Assembly (NCBI GenBank): GCA_023422565.1
Contig: JAFAGR010000032.1
Span: 37,723-101,722 of the forward strand
Length of the DNA stretch: 64,000 nucleotides
DNA from: Bacteroidota bacterium
GTDB lineage: Bacteria; Bacteroidota; Bacteroidia; Chitinophagales; Chitinophagaceae
Direction of reading: 5' to 3'
Part shown: positions 26,860 to 35,500 of the stretch, one piece after another
Layout: each line of letters opens with the position of its first letter
How positions within the stretch are numbered: position 1 is the stretch's first letter
Notes under the pieces: generated by a model
The model's input: only the letters and a program-made list of their open reading frames with translations
Told to the model about the DNA's origin: nothing
Databases searched by the model: none
Program-made: the position numbers and the translations under genes

Positions 26860-28137
26860 TCAATACACAACAAGCTCGTAAAACTTTTCAGGCTGAAGAT
26901 AAGTATTCGCAAGCTGTTGCAATTCCTTCGGATCAACCTTTCTGATTGCTTCCATGGAATCATAAAAATATGATTCATCAAGATTATTCAGAATGATGTT
27001 CTTCCACTTTGCGATTATCTGAAAAGGCCCGTCGAGGTCTCCCAACACCGTGCCCAGAAGATAATTCTGCACAAGCAGCAGTTCATCTGCATCCACCGGA
27101 GTTTCCCGCAGCCTTTGCATTTCTTTGTAAACCTCTGCAATGGCCGGTTCACACACATCTTTCCCTGCTTCGGTACTTACCACCCATGCGCTGGTGCTTA
27201 TGTGGTTCTGCAGGTAACTGTAAATACCATATGTATATCCTTTCTCTTCCCTAATATTGGCCATTAAACGTGATCCAAAAAATCCGCCGAAGATCGTGTT
27301 AAGCACAACTGCTTTTTTAAAATCAGGATGATGACGATTGGGAAAGTGTGAAGCGATGCGGATCGCCCCCTGCACTGCGGCTTCATCGTTAGTGATGCGA
27401 TATTTTTTTTCTGCTGCAGGAGACAGTGGAATATTTGCGGAGATGAAGGACGGTTTACCGGCACCCAGGCTACCGAAATGTTCGTTCAACATTTTCCTGG
27501 TATCTGCAGGAAGTTTTCCTGCGATAAAAATGGCACAGGTTCCTGATAAATAATATTGATTATAGAAGGCCCTGATCTCTTCAACAGAGATTTTTTCAAC
27601 GTCTTCCATCTGCGTGGCGCGGCCGTAGGGATGAGAAGCACCGTAGAGATAACTGTTTATCATTCGCCCCGCCACAAACTCACATTTAAGCAAGTTCACT
27701 TTCAATTTCTGTTGTGAGTTCTGTTTATAAATGTCCAGTTCGCTTTCCGGGAAAACCGATTCGGTAAGCATGTCTTTCAGCACCGGCAGTACTTTAGTCA
27801 AATGGCGGGTTAAAGAATGCAGGGAAACCACGGCGGTTTCGTTATAGCAGGCGCGACTGCAATAAGCGCCGTAATAATCAAAGTCTTCATTGATCTGGAA
27901 GGCCGTTCGGGAGCGGGTTCCGTTCTTCAATAAAAAATTCGTGGCTGAGGCGGTTCCTGTTCTTTCTTCAAACTGATTACCCGCGTAGAAGACCATTTCA
28001 AGTTGCACCACATCCTGCGCGCCGGCATCCACTGCGTACACAGGGATTCCATTGTCTAATTCAAAATATTCGTAGGGTTTAAGCTTAAGGCTGAAATCAA
28101 CCGCGTTCTTTATTTCCGGAGCATGCTTCCTGTTCAT
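26860..28137 (-). CDS. M16 peptidase-family protein lacking the zinc motif
   Basis: A 425-residue insulinase-fold protein with no HxxEH zinc-binding motif. It keeps the second-domain substrate-binding arginine and tyrosine (NIREEKGYTYGIYS) and GSRLMANI. That makes it the non-catalytic partner of the M16 protein coded just upstream, as in heterodimeric mitochondrial-type processing peptidases. The two genes overlap by four bases (ATGA at 28134-28137), so translation is coupled and the products are probably made in equal amounts. No signal peptide is seen, so the pair is likely cytoplasmic. Confidence 0.92.
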   Translation of the reverse strand: MNRKHAPEIKNAVDFSLKLKPYEYFELDNGIPVYAVDAGAQDVVQLEMVFYAGNQFEERTGTASATNFLLKNGTRSRTAFQINEDFDYYGAYCSRACYNETAVVSLHSLTRHLTKVLPVLKDMLTESVFPESELDIYKQNSQQKLKVNLLKCEFVAGRMINSYLYGASHPYGRATQMEDVEKISVEEIRAFYNQYYLSGTCAIFIAGKLPADTRKMLNEHFGSLGAGKPSFISANIPLSPAAEKKYRITNDEAAVQGAIRIASHFPNRHHPDFKKAVVLNTIFGGFFGSRLMANIREEKGYTYGIYSYLQNHISTSAWVVSTEAGKDVCEPAIAEVYKEMQRLRETPVDADELLLVQNYLLGTVLGDLDGPFQIIAKWKNIILNNLDESYFYDSMEAIRKVDPKELQQLANTYLQPEKFYELVVY

Positions 28138-29384
28138 GAGGTAGATTTGTTTTTAGCGAGATAATACAGGGTGCTGCAATTTGTTTCCTTAAAAATTTCC
28201 CTGCTCACTCTAAGTATATCTTCAGGGGAAACGGAACGATATCTTTCAAGCTCCGTATTAATTAAGCCGGCGTCGCCGAGAAGTTCGTACATCGCCAGGC
28301 TGCTTGCCCGATTCATGAGGCTCATATCTTCAAAAGCCATAGCGCTCTCGGTTTTATTCTTCACCTTTTCAAGTTCATTTTCGGGTACGCCTTCCCGTTG
28401 GAACCGTTCAAGTTCTTCAAGCACCGCTTTTTCAGCATCCTCAATGCGAACTCCTTTAATTATTTTACCCTCAATTGTAAGAAGGCCGGGATCAGAGGAA
28501 CCGAAGTGATAACACTCAATGTTGCTGAAAAGTTGTTTCTCTTTTACGAGAGACTGGAATAATCTCGAAGAGCCTCCACCACCAAGCATGTCAGTGATAA
28601 GGTCTGTGGCATAATAATCAGGATGCGTGCGCGAGCAGATGTGCCAGCACTTATATAAGGCGTCAAGCGGCACTTCCGATTCTACAACCTTCCGGTTCGG
28701 TTCTGTTTGCACAGGCTCGGGCTCGTAGCGATGCGGCGTTCTTTCGCCTGCAGGAAGCTGGCCGAACCATTTTTCAGCAAGTTCCTTCACCTGGTTCAAT
28801 TCCACATTTCCTGCCACCACCAGCACCGCATTGGCAGGATGATAAAACCGCCTGAAAAAATCTTTCACATCCTGGAGGGTTGCTTCCTCAATATGTTTCA
28901 GTTCTTTACCGATCGTCATCCAGCGGTAAGGATGTTTTTTATAAGCGAGCTGCCTCATCTCGTGCCACACATCGCCATAGGGTTTGTTTATATAGTGCTC
29001 TTTAAATTCCTCGCTCACCACCTTTCTTTGCACATCAAGGCTCTTCTCGCTGAAGGCAAGGCTCATCATCCTGTCGCTTTCAAGCCAAAATGCCGTTTCA
29101 ATATTCTCTGAAGGAAGCTGGCAATAATAATTGGTGAGGTCGTTTGTAGTGAATGCGTTGTTTTCACCGCCTGCCAGTTGAAGCGGCTCATCGAATACAG
29201 GAATGTGCTTGCTTCCGCCAAACATGAGGTGCTCAAAAAGATGCGCAAAACCTGTCCGTTCGATCTCTTCGTCGCGCGCGCCCACGTCATAGATCACATC
29301 CACCACAGCCATTGGTGTGCTTTTATCTTCATGCACAATTACGCGTAAACCATTATTCAGCGTAAACCGCTCAAAATTTATCAT
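28134..29384 (-). CDS. M16 zinc metallopeptidase, catalytic subunit
   Basis: A 416-residue insulinase-family peptidase. The inverted zinc motif HLFEHLMF (HxxEH) is near residue 50 and the third ligand glutamate is in the VVSEEFKE stretch about 75 residues on. The glycine-rich region GGGGSSRLFQSLV is typical of the second domain. The ATG at 29384 (MINFERFTL) is preferred over a TTG at 29405, since homologues start there. A TAnnTTTG element ends only 5 bases before this ATG. It overlaps the non-catalytic partner by four bases and follows the aspartyl protease gene by 21 bases. Confidence 0.94.
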   Translation of the reverse strand: MINFERFTLNNGLRVIVHEDKSTPMAVVDVIYDVGARDEEIERTGFAHLFEHLMFGGSKHIPVFDEPLQLAGGENNAFTTNDLTNYYCQLPSENIETAFWLESDRMMSLAFSEKSLDVQRKVVSEEFKEHYINKPYGDVWHEMRQLAYKKHPYRWMTIGKELKHIEEATLQDVKDFFRRFYHPANAVLVVAGNVELNQVKELAEKWFGQLPAGERTPHRYEPEPVQTEPNRKVVESEVPLDALYKCWHICSRTHPDYYATDLITDMLGGGGSSRLFQSLVKEKQLFSNIECYHFGSSDPGLLTIEGKIIKGVRIEDAEKAVLEELERFQREGVPENELEKVKNKTESAMAFEDMSLMNRASSLAMYELLGDAGLINTELERYRSVSPEDILRVSREIFKETNCSTLYYLAKNKSTS

Positions 29385-29389
29385 ACCGG

Positions 29390-29397
29390 CAAATTTA
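29390..29397 (-). promoter_or_regulatory. -7 promoter element immediately before the M16 start
   Basis: The minus strand reads TAAATTTG, a perfect TAnnTTTG match, with only CCGGT between it and the ATG at 29384. If used, transcription would start at or next to the A of ATG and the message would be leaderless. Confidence 0.45.
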
Positions 29398-29405
29398 GGG
29401 GGCAA

Positions 29406-30593
29406 TTAAAGAATACTCTTTGTTTTAAGAAAAAGTTCCATAAGCGTGCCATTACGTATTACAAAAACTTTAAGCAGTTGGTTTGGCTTCTGAAGTATTG
29501 CTTTATATTCCTGAATATTAAGGTTGAAGTTTGCACCAATTCCCATTATTTCATCGCCTTCCAAAAACCCACCCTGCTCTGCGGGTGAGCCCTTGATCAC
29601 ATCCATTACCAGAATTTTATCGTCAATAAAATAAATGCCCAGCCCTGTGTATGCATAATCAAATGCATCTTTATAAAACCTGTTCGGCACAATGTGTATT
29701 TCTTTCGCGGGATAGTTAAGCGTGGTATTGAACCTGCGCAACAGGTCGTTTCCTACAAGCCCTCCTGAATAGGGATAGGTGGTAACATTGCTTACATCGT
29801 TGTACAGGTAAGCCGGCACATCACGAAAGCGGTACCTGCCGACCCTTACTTCCTTAACTACCGTGAGGCGCATGTTCAGCCGGCCCGTCATGCCCTCCGC
29901 CTGCGTATAAACGGGTTGCCGCCTGGCCAGCAGTACGCTGCTGTCTTCAGCAAACCGTTCACTCATCAGAATACAAAGTCCGGCGCCGGTATCAAAATAA
30001 AAATTGCCATTTACTTTTCGTCTATCCCTCACCGTAAACTCCTGGTTCGGTATATTTCTAAACTGTGGATAGAGCGTGGCACCGCGCCTGGGATATGAAT
30101 ATTTTCCCGGAGAAAACACTTTCATTAAAAGTTGTTCATAATCGATATGCACGATGTAGCGGCTGAGGAAGGAATACCCGATTATTCCGTCAATCTTCTC
30201 CCCGTACACGCTTGTGAGCACCTCATAATTATTTATATGAAAGTTAAGGTCTTTCACCTCGAGCCCCGGAAACCTAAGCGTCTTCCCGAATGAGTAGTGT
30301 ACCCGCCGGGCGCCCCCGATCCCCAGTATAGTTGTATCCGTTAATCGCGTAGGTATATGATGTATTTCGCATGTGGCGGAATCAAGGGAAATACCTCCAC
30401 TGCCGGTGTCGAGGATAAAGTTCAAACTATCCGGAACGTATTCAAACTTTGCGCGAAGAATGATAACGCCGCCATGATACATTTTAAACGGTATTGTGGC
30501 AAGTAACTGCGCATCATCAGCATGTTTAACCGTTTGGGACCGGGCTCCCGTACCCCAGATGGACATTAATAACAGAATACATAATACTCGCAT
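29406..30593 (-). CDS. secreted retropepsin-like aspartyl protease with PDZ domain
   Basis: A 395-residue protein. The start at 30593 (MRVLCILLL) gives a signal peptide cut near ARSQ; an earlier frame opening at 30884 has no homologous look and overlaps mqnC. Two active-site motifs are visible, LDTGSGG near residue 60 and FDTGAG near 205, each starting one lobe, so the chain may form a full protease without dimerising. The last 90 residues are a PDZ domain (MDVIKGSPAEQGGFLEGDEIMGIG). Substrates are unknown. It starts divergently from mqnC and is followed by the two M16 genes. Confidence 0.9.
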   Translation of the reverse strand: MRVLCILLLMSIWGTGARSQTVKHADDAQLLATIPFKMYHGGVIILRAKFEYVPDSLNFILDTGSGGISLDSATCEIHHIPTRLTDTTILGIGGARRVHYSFGKTLRFPGLEVKDLNFHINNYEVLTSVYGEKIDGIIGYSFLSRYIVHIDYEQLLMKVFSPGKYSYPRRGATLYPQFRNIPNQEFTVRDRRKVNGNFYFDTGAGLCILMSERFAEDSSVLLARRQPVYTQAEGMTGRLNMRLTVVKEVRVGRYRFRDVPAYLYNDVSNVTTYPYSGGLVGNDLLRRFNTTLNYPAKEIHIVPNRFYKDAFDYAYTGLGIYFIDDKILVMDVIKGSPAEQGGFLEGDEIMGIGANFNLNIQEYKAILQKPNQLLKVFVIRNGTLMELFLKTKSIL

Positions 30594-30627
30594 AAGTGTG
30601 GTTAGCCAAATTACGGAGAAAGCAATG

Positions 30628-30635
30628 TAATTTTG
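30628..30635 (+). promoter_or_regulatory. -7 promoter element of mqnC
   Basis: TAATTTTG is a perfect TAnnTTTG match 34 bases before the mqnC ATG. The same intergenic segment must hold the promoter of the divergent protease gene; there the nearest match on the minus strand (TAATTTGG, 30606-30613) is one base off. Confidence 0.5.
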
Positions 30636-30669
30636 TGCGGTTTTTACAACCGGTAAAACAACCAGTACC

Positions 30670-31791
30670 ATGAACGTTTCAGGCATTTTGGCGAGGGCGC
30701 TCAATTTTGAGTTTCTCTCTGTTGAGGAAGGGATCTTTTTATATGAAAATGCTGCATTAGCTGATCTTATGGCTGTAGGCGATGCGCTGAGAAGGAAGCA
30801 GGTGCCGCACGGGAAGGTAACCTGGCAGATCGATCGCAATGTGAATACTACCAATGTGTGCATTGCAAATTGTAAGTTTTGCAATTTTTACAGGATACCA
30901 GGCCACGCCGAAGCTTACATCACTGATATAGAAACTTATAAAAAGAAGATCGAAGAAACCATAAGGTATGGCGGAGATCAATTGTTGTTGCAGGGCGGCC
31001 ACCATCCGGAACTGGGGCTTTCATTTTACACCGGGCTCTTCCGCGAGTTAAAATCGCTTTTTCCAAATATAAAACTTCATACTCTGGGGCCACCGGAGGT
31101 TGCACACATTACCAAGCTTGAAAAAAGCACGCACCATGAAGTGCTGAAAGCCTTGAAAGAGGCGGGGATGGACAGTTTGCCGGGGGCAGGAGCTGAGATA
31201 CTAACGGATAGGGTTAGACGCCTAATCAGTAAGGGAAAATGCGGCGCACAGGAATGGCTTGACATTATGCATGAAGCGCACAAACTTAACATCACCACCT
31301 CTGCTACAATGATGTTTGGCCATGTGGAAACGGTACGGGAAAGGTTTGAACACCTGGTAAAGATCCGCGAAGTGCAGAGCCGTAAACCGGAGGGAGCAAA
31401 AGGCTTTCTTGCTTTCATTCCATGGACCTTCCAGGACGCTGACACCCTGCTGGCCCGTATCCGCGGCGTTCATAATCTCACCACGCCGGAAGAATATATC
31501 CGGATGATCGCACTGAGCAGGATCATGCTTCCAAACGTAATTAATATCCAGGCAAGCTGGCTTACGGTAGGAAAGCAGATCGCACAGGTTTGTTTGAATG
31601 CCGGGGCAAATGATTTTGGAAGCATTATGATTGAAGAGAACGTGGTGAGTGCTGCCGGTGCGCCTCACCGGTTCACCAGCGAGACCATTCAGGCCGCCAT
31701 CCGCGAGGCCGGTTTCGAACCCCAACTCCGCAACCAGCAATATGAATGGAGGGAAATTCCCGAAATGCAGGAGCAGGTTATTGACTATTAA
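30670..31791 (+). CDS. mqnC: cyclic dehypoxanthinyl futalosine synthase
   Basis: A 373-residue radical-SAM enzyme of the futalosine route to menaquinone. The 4Fe-4S/SAM motif CIANCKFCNF (CxxxCxxC) is near residue 64 and the SAM-contact motif QGGHHPELGL near 108. The C-terminal part (VSAAGAPHRFTSETIQAAIREAGFEP) is specific to MqnC. The product cyclises dehypoxanthine futalosine to the dihydronaphthoate ring precursor. This fits the menaquinol-using alternative complex III in the same window. No other mqn gene is present. Confidence 0.95.
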   Translation: MNVSGILARALNFEFLSVEEGIFLYENAALADLMAVGDALRRKQVPHGKVTWQIDRNVNTTNVCIANCKFCNFYRIPGHAEAYITDIETYKKKIEETIRYGGDQLLLQGGHHPELGLSFYTGLFRELKSLFPNIKLHTLGPPEVAHITKLEKSTHHEVLKALKEAGMDSLPGAGAEILTDRVRRLISKGKCGAQEWLDIMHEAHKLNITTSATMMFGHVETVRERFEHLVKIREVQSRKPEGAKGFLAFIPWTFQDADTLLARIRGVHNLTTPEEYIRMIALSRIMLPNVINIQASWLTVGKQIAQVCLNAGANDFGSIMIEENVVSAAGAPHRFTSETIQAAIREAGFEPQLRNQQYEWREIPEMQEQVIDY

Positions 31792-31902
31792 CAAATTATT
31801 AATTCTTTTTTCCTTAAGTTTATCCTTGCCTTCCCCGTTAGCCAACAGGGAGGGCAATAATTTTTATAACATTATCGTTTACCTATTGAAAAAGGAGTTA
31901 AT

Positions 31903-32046
31903 ATGAACAATTACACCAGTGAGCACCCGATCGTATACGCAATCCGAACCTTTTTGAACAAGTTTCGGCAGAATCCGGATATATATCCAATCAAATTTTA
32001 TAAAAAAGTGAACCGAAGAAGGAGAAGGGCGGATATGTATAAATAA
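31903..32046 (+). CDS. putative small basic protein, 47 aa
   Basis: A short frame beginning MNNYTSEHPIVYAIRTF and ending with a strongly basic tail (KKVNRRRRRADMYK). It is preceded by AAAAAGGAG six bases before the ATG, an unusually good Shine-Dalgarno site for this genome. No stop or frameshift breaks it. The arginine-rich end suggests nucleic-acid or membrane contact, which is inference. I do not recognise a family. It lies 111 bases after mqnC and has no clear terminator of its own. Confidence 0.45.
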   Translation: MNNYTSEHPIVYAIRTFLNKFRQNPDIYPIKFYKKVNRRRRRADMYK

Positions 32047-32094
32047 CTATTTCGCTTCGGAATTTACCGACGGGAAATTTCAGAAAAATTGCGC

Positions 32095-32125
32095 TTGACT
32101 GAGAGAAGGGGAGATTGTACGTTTG
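32095..32125 (+). promoter_or_regulatory. strong Bacteroidota-type promoter for the small gene at 32149
   Basis: A TTG -33 box at 32095 and a perfect -7 element TACGTTTG at 32118-32125 are 23 bases apart start to start. The predicted transcript would begin near 32130 and have a leader of about 18 bases. Confidence 0.7.
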
Positions 32126-32148
32126 TTTTGTCTTTAAATCCTACTCAT

Positions 32149-32280
32149 ATGAAAAGAAATGAACCCAAGGTTTTTACCTTAAACACAGTACTCAAAGCGT
32201 TCTCTGAAGCCTTAAGCAGCTTATTTTTTTCGGACACCAACCGTGACTTCCGAAGATTAAAAAACTTCATCGCCTCGTAA
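32149..32280 (+). CDS. putative small protein, 43 aa, in its own transcription unit
   Basis: A short frame, MKRNEPKVFTLNTVL and onward, ending NFIAS. It carries a hydrophobic-to-amphipathic middle (VLKAFSEALSSLFF) and basic ends, so one amphipathic helix is likely. The frame is open further up to 32089, but the promoter lies inside that extension and the ATG at 32149 fits the predicted start of transcription. A full promoter stands in front and a textbook terminator 20 bases behind, so this is a complete transcription unit. I do not recognise it. It could instead be a small regulatory RNA. Confidence 0.55.
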   Translation: MKRNEPKVFTLNTVLKAFSEALSSLFFSDTNRDFRRLKNFIAS

Positions 32281-32300
32281 GGCAGATGCAAAATGGCAAG

Positions 32301-32333
32301 AAATCCCCGGAGTGAAAACTTCGGGGATTTTTG
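32301..32333 (+). terminator. Rho-independent terminator of the small gene
   Basis: A 13-bp stem (AAATCCCCGGAGT pairing with ACTTCGGGGATTT, one G-U wobble) with a GAAA tetraloop is followed by more T. It ends the unit that starts at the promoter at 32095. Confidence 0.88.
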
Positions 32334-32448
32334 ATTGGGAGTCTATACTAGAATAGAATTTTGAAAAAGCAGGCCTTCCCTTTTAGGTTTCGAAGTTTCT
32401 TTTGGTCACGGAGTTCCACAAAGAAGATCCAGAAGTTCAAGGAGATTG

Positions 32449-32491
32449 AACAATTTTCAAAACGACTGAAACGATTTTTGAACCAATTGTT
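32449..32491. other. AT-rich imperfect hairpin after the SNF2 gene
   Basis: AACAATT pairs with AATTGTT, and inside it TTCAAAA pairs with TTTTGAA, leaving a 13-base loop. It lies 26 bases after the stop of the SNF2 gene. A T run follows only on the plus strand, so its use as a terminator for the minus-strand helicase is doubtful. Confidence 0.35.
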
Positions 32492-32516
32492 TTTCTCTTT
32501 CCTGATTCCGGTCAAC

Positions 32517-35500
32517 CTAACTAAACAAATATTCCACGTCCGCCTTGGTAAGTGCTTTTACGAAACCGGTTTCGTCGGCTATCAATTCTTTGGCAAGCGC
32601 GCGTTTCTTCTCCTGAAGCTGCAGAATTTTATCTTCAATTGTATCAATACAAATCATCCTGTAAGCAAAAATGTTCTTCGTTTGGCCGATTCGGTGAGTA
32701 CGGTCGATTGCCTGTTGCTCCACAGCCGGGTTCCACCAGGGATCTACTATATATACATAATCTGCTGCCGTAAGGTTAAGGCCGACGCCACCCGCTTTCA
32801 AAGAAATCAGGAACACGCGTACCTCCTCATCGTTCTGGAAACTTTGAATAGCTTTCTCCCGGTCTGCCGATGAAGTGCTTCCGTCAAAATATTCGTAGCG
32901 TATACCCATTTCCGTTAGTTTCTCGCGAATGAGGCCAAGCATCCCGAGGAATTGGGAAAAGACGAGGGCTTTATGGTCGCCGATGTTTTCAGCGATCTCC
33001 CTGGCAAGTTCGTCAAGCTTGATGGAATGATTGGGGAACTTTTCTTCCTCATTCAATATCGCCGGGCTATCACAGATCTGGCGGAGTTTCATCAGGCCCT
33101 GCAAGATGGTGAGCTGAGACTTGTCGATTCCCTGTTCATCAATGGTACCCAATATTTTTTCGCGGTAAGAATTTCTAAAGGCATCGTAGATTTTACGCTG
33201 CTCTCCGTCCATCTCACAAAAGAGAATGGTTTCGGTTTTCTCAGGAAGGTCTTTTGCCACCTGCTCTTTTGTGCGGCGCAAAATAAAAGGGTAAAGCAGT
33301 TTGCGTAAATGCTCCTTTTGTTCCTGCTCGCCAAACTTATCTATCGGGTTTGCAAATTCATTTCTGAAATATTCTACTGAACCTAACAAACCCGGGTTCA
33401 AAAAATTCATCTGAGCATAAATATCAAAGGTGTTATTCTGCAGGGGCGTTCCGCTCATGCACAGCCGGTTGGTGGCGGTCAGCAGGCTTGCCGCTTTTGT
33501 AACCTTTGAAGATGGATTCTTTATCGCCTGGCTTTCATCGAGCACTACATAATCGAATTTAAATTTCAGAAAGAGGCTTATATCGCTACGGAGTGTGCCA
33601 TAGGTTGTAATTATAATGTTGTTCTTCTTTAATTCTTCAATGTTCCGGCTTCTTGTGTTTCCGTGATGAATTGTGCAGGTGATCTCCGGTGTGAATTTCT
33701 TCACCTCGTTCTGCCAGTTATAAATAAGAGTTGTCGGGCAAATTACAATCGCCAGCAGTTCGCCATTGTCAGTTTTAAAATGCTGCAGCATACTTAGTGC
33801 CTGCACGGTTTTACCCAAACCCATGTCATCGGCAAGAATTCCACCCCATCCCACCTCATGCAGATAATTTAACCAGCGGAAGCCCGCAAGTTGATAAGGC
33901 CTTAATACCGGTTCAAGATGTTCAGGTGGCGAAGTGGCCGGAATTTTCTTAAATGCCCTTAGCTTCTCAAACTTTTCATCCAACGCAAAGGTCAATTCCG
34001 CCTCATTCCTGTTCTCATACAATTCATCTATTACGCTCAGGTGGTACTTTGATAAACGAAGGTTGCTTTCCTTCCCTTCACCCACTTTAAAGAGCAAGGA
34101 ATATTTCTTCAGCCATTCTTCCGGAAGGATGCCGAGAGAACCATCGCCCAGCTGAACAAAAGACTGCTTTGATGCGAGTGCCCGTTTAATATCGGCAATG
34201 CCTACACGCTGTTCACCAAAATCAATGTCTACCCGTGCATCAAACCAATCAAGCCCGCTGCTCATATGAATATGAGTTTTGGGACGGCTTGTATTGAACC
34301 TGAAGTTTTTTAAAGATTCAAACCCGAATACCGGAACCTTCATGTCTTTCATGGCATCCATGAAAAGGAAGAACCAATTGTTTTTGAGAACATCCGGGCC
34401 CTTCAATGCGAGGGTGCCATCGGGCTGCCTCATGAAAAGTGAATGCAGGTTTTCAAGTTTAGATATAAAAGCCTCTTCCGCTTCAAGGTTGCGGGAAACC
34501 TGAACGATCTTATCGCCATCGGGAATGATCAGTGTTTCCCTGTCTGACGGCTTTGCATCAAAACCGTTGTAGGAAAATACGGGTTGAAAAACAAGGTAGT
34601 CGCCCTTTTCAACAAGGTTCAATTTAACCTCCGGGTTAGACGCTTTTATTTCCTTTACAAGCGACTTATCAAACTCAACCTGGTATTGCCTTGCCAGCGG
34701 CAGAACGGTTTGCTGCATTTGCGCAGACCATGAAGTTTTATTCAGTTTTATACCGCCCTTGCGTGCAAAACGCTCCACTTCCAGCACATCTTCGGCATTC
34801 TTCCAGAGATAGGCGGTATTGTTATATATTACCATCAGGCTGCTGCCAGACTCATTTTCCGATATTGGCACCAATTGCCCGTCAGCCTTAAACATGCAGT
34901 TCAATTCAAAACCACCATTTTGGGCGATAACCTTGAAAACAGGTTCGATAAATGTCTCTGAAAGATCAATGGTTTCAAGGTTTGATGTTTTAAATGTCTT
35001 ACCTAACGGTAACCGGTAGACGAAGTGGCTGCTTCCCTGCTCTGCAAATATTTTCTTCAGTTTGGGGTGGAAGTATTCCGTGATCAGGCTTTTCGTTTCA
35101 TCGGGAAGATCTTCTCCATCTGTATGAATTATGTTTTCCCAAATGCCGCTGAAAGGTGAATTCCTGTTCAGGTATTTATTCACTTCATTATCCTGAAGTT
35201 TGCGTACCTGCTGTAAGAGTTGCTTATCTTCTTCTGAAAAAATTTCAGTGTTTACAAACTTTGAAAGATCAATTGCCTCCGATTTTCCGGTGAATGCCGT
35301 ATTAGACTCGTCGGGCTCTCCTTGTACAAGATCAACAGTAAAACCGGGATAGGTCTTCGCATTAAAATTGAATACGATGCCGAGTTTTTTTGTGGCTTCT
35401 TCCACTTCCGTTGCTACTTCTGCAACAACTTCTTTTTCGGTTTTAATGGCAGGCTGAAGCGGCCTTGCTGCAACGGTTGTGGCTGCAACTCTTTTTATTG

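Noticed and set aside
32361..32873. 170-codon plus-strand frame
   Set aside because: Most of it is antisense to the SNF2 helicase C-terminus and its composition is that of a shadow frame.
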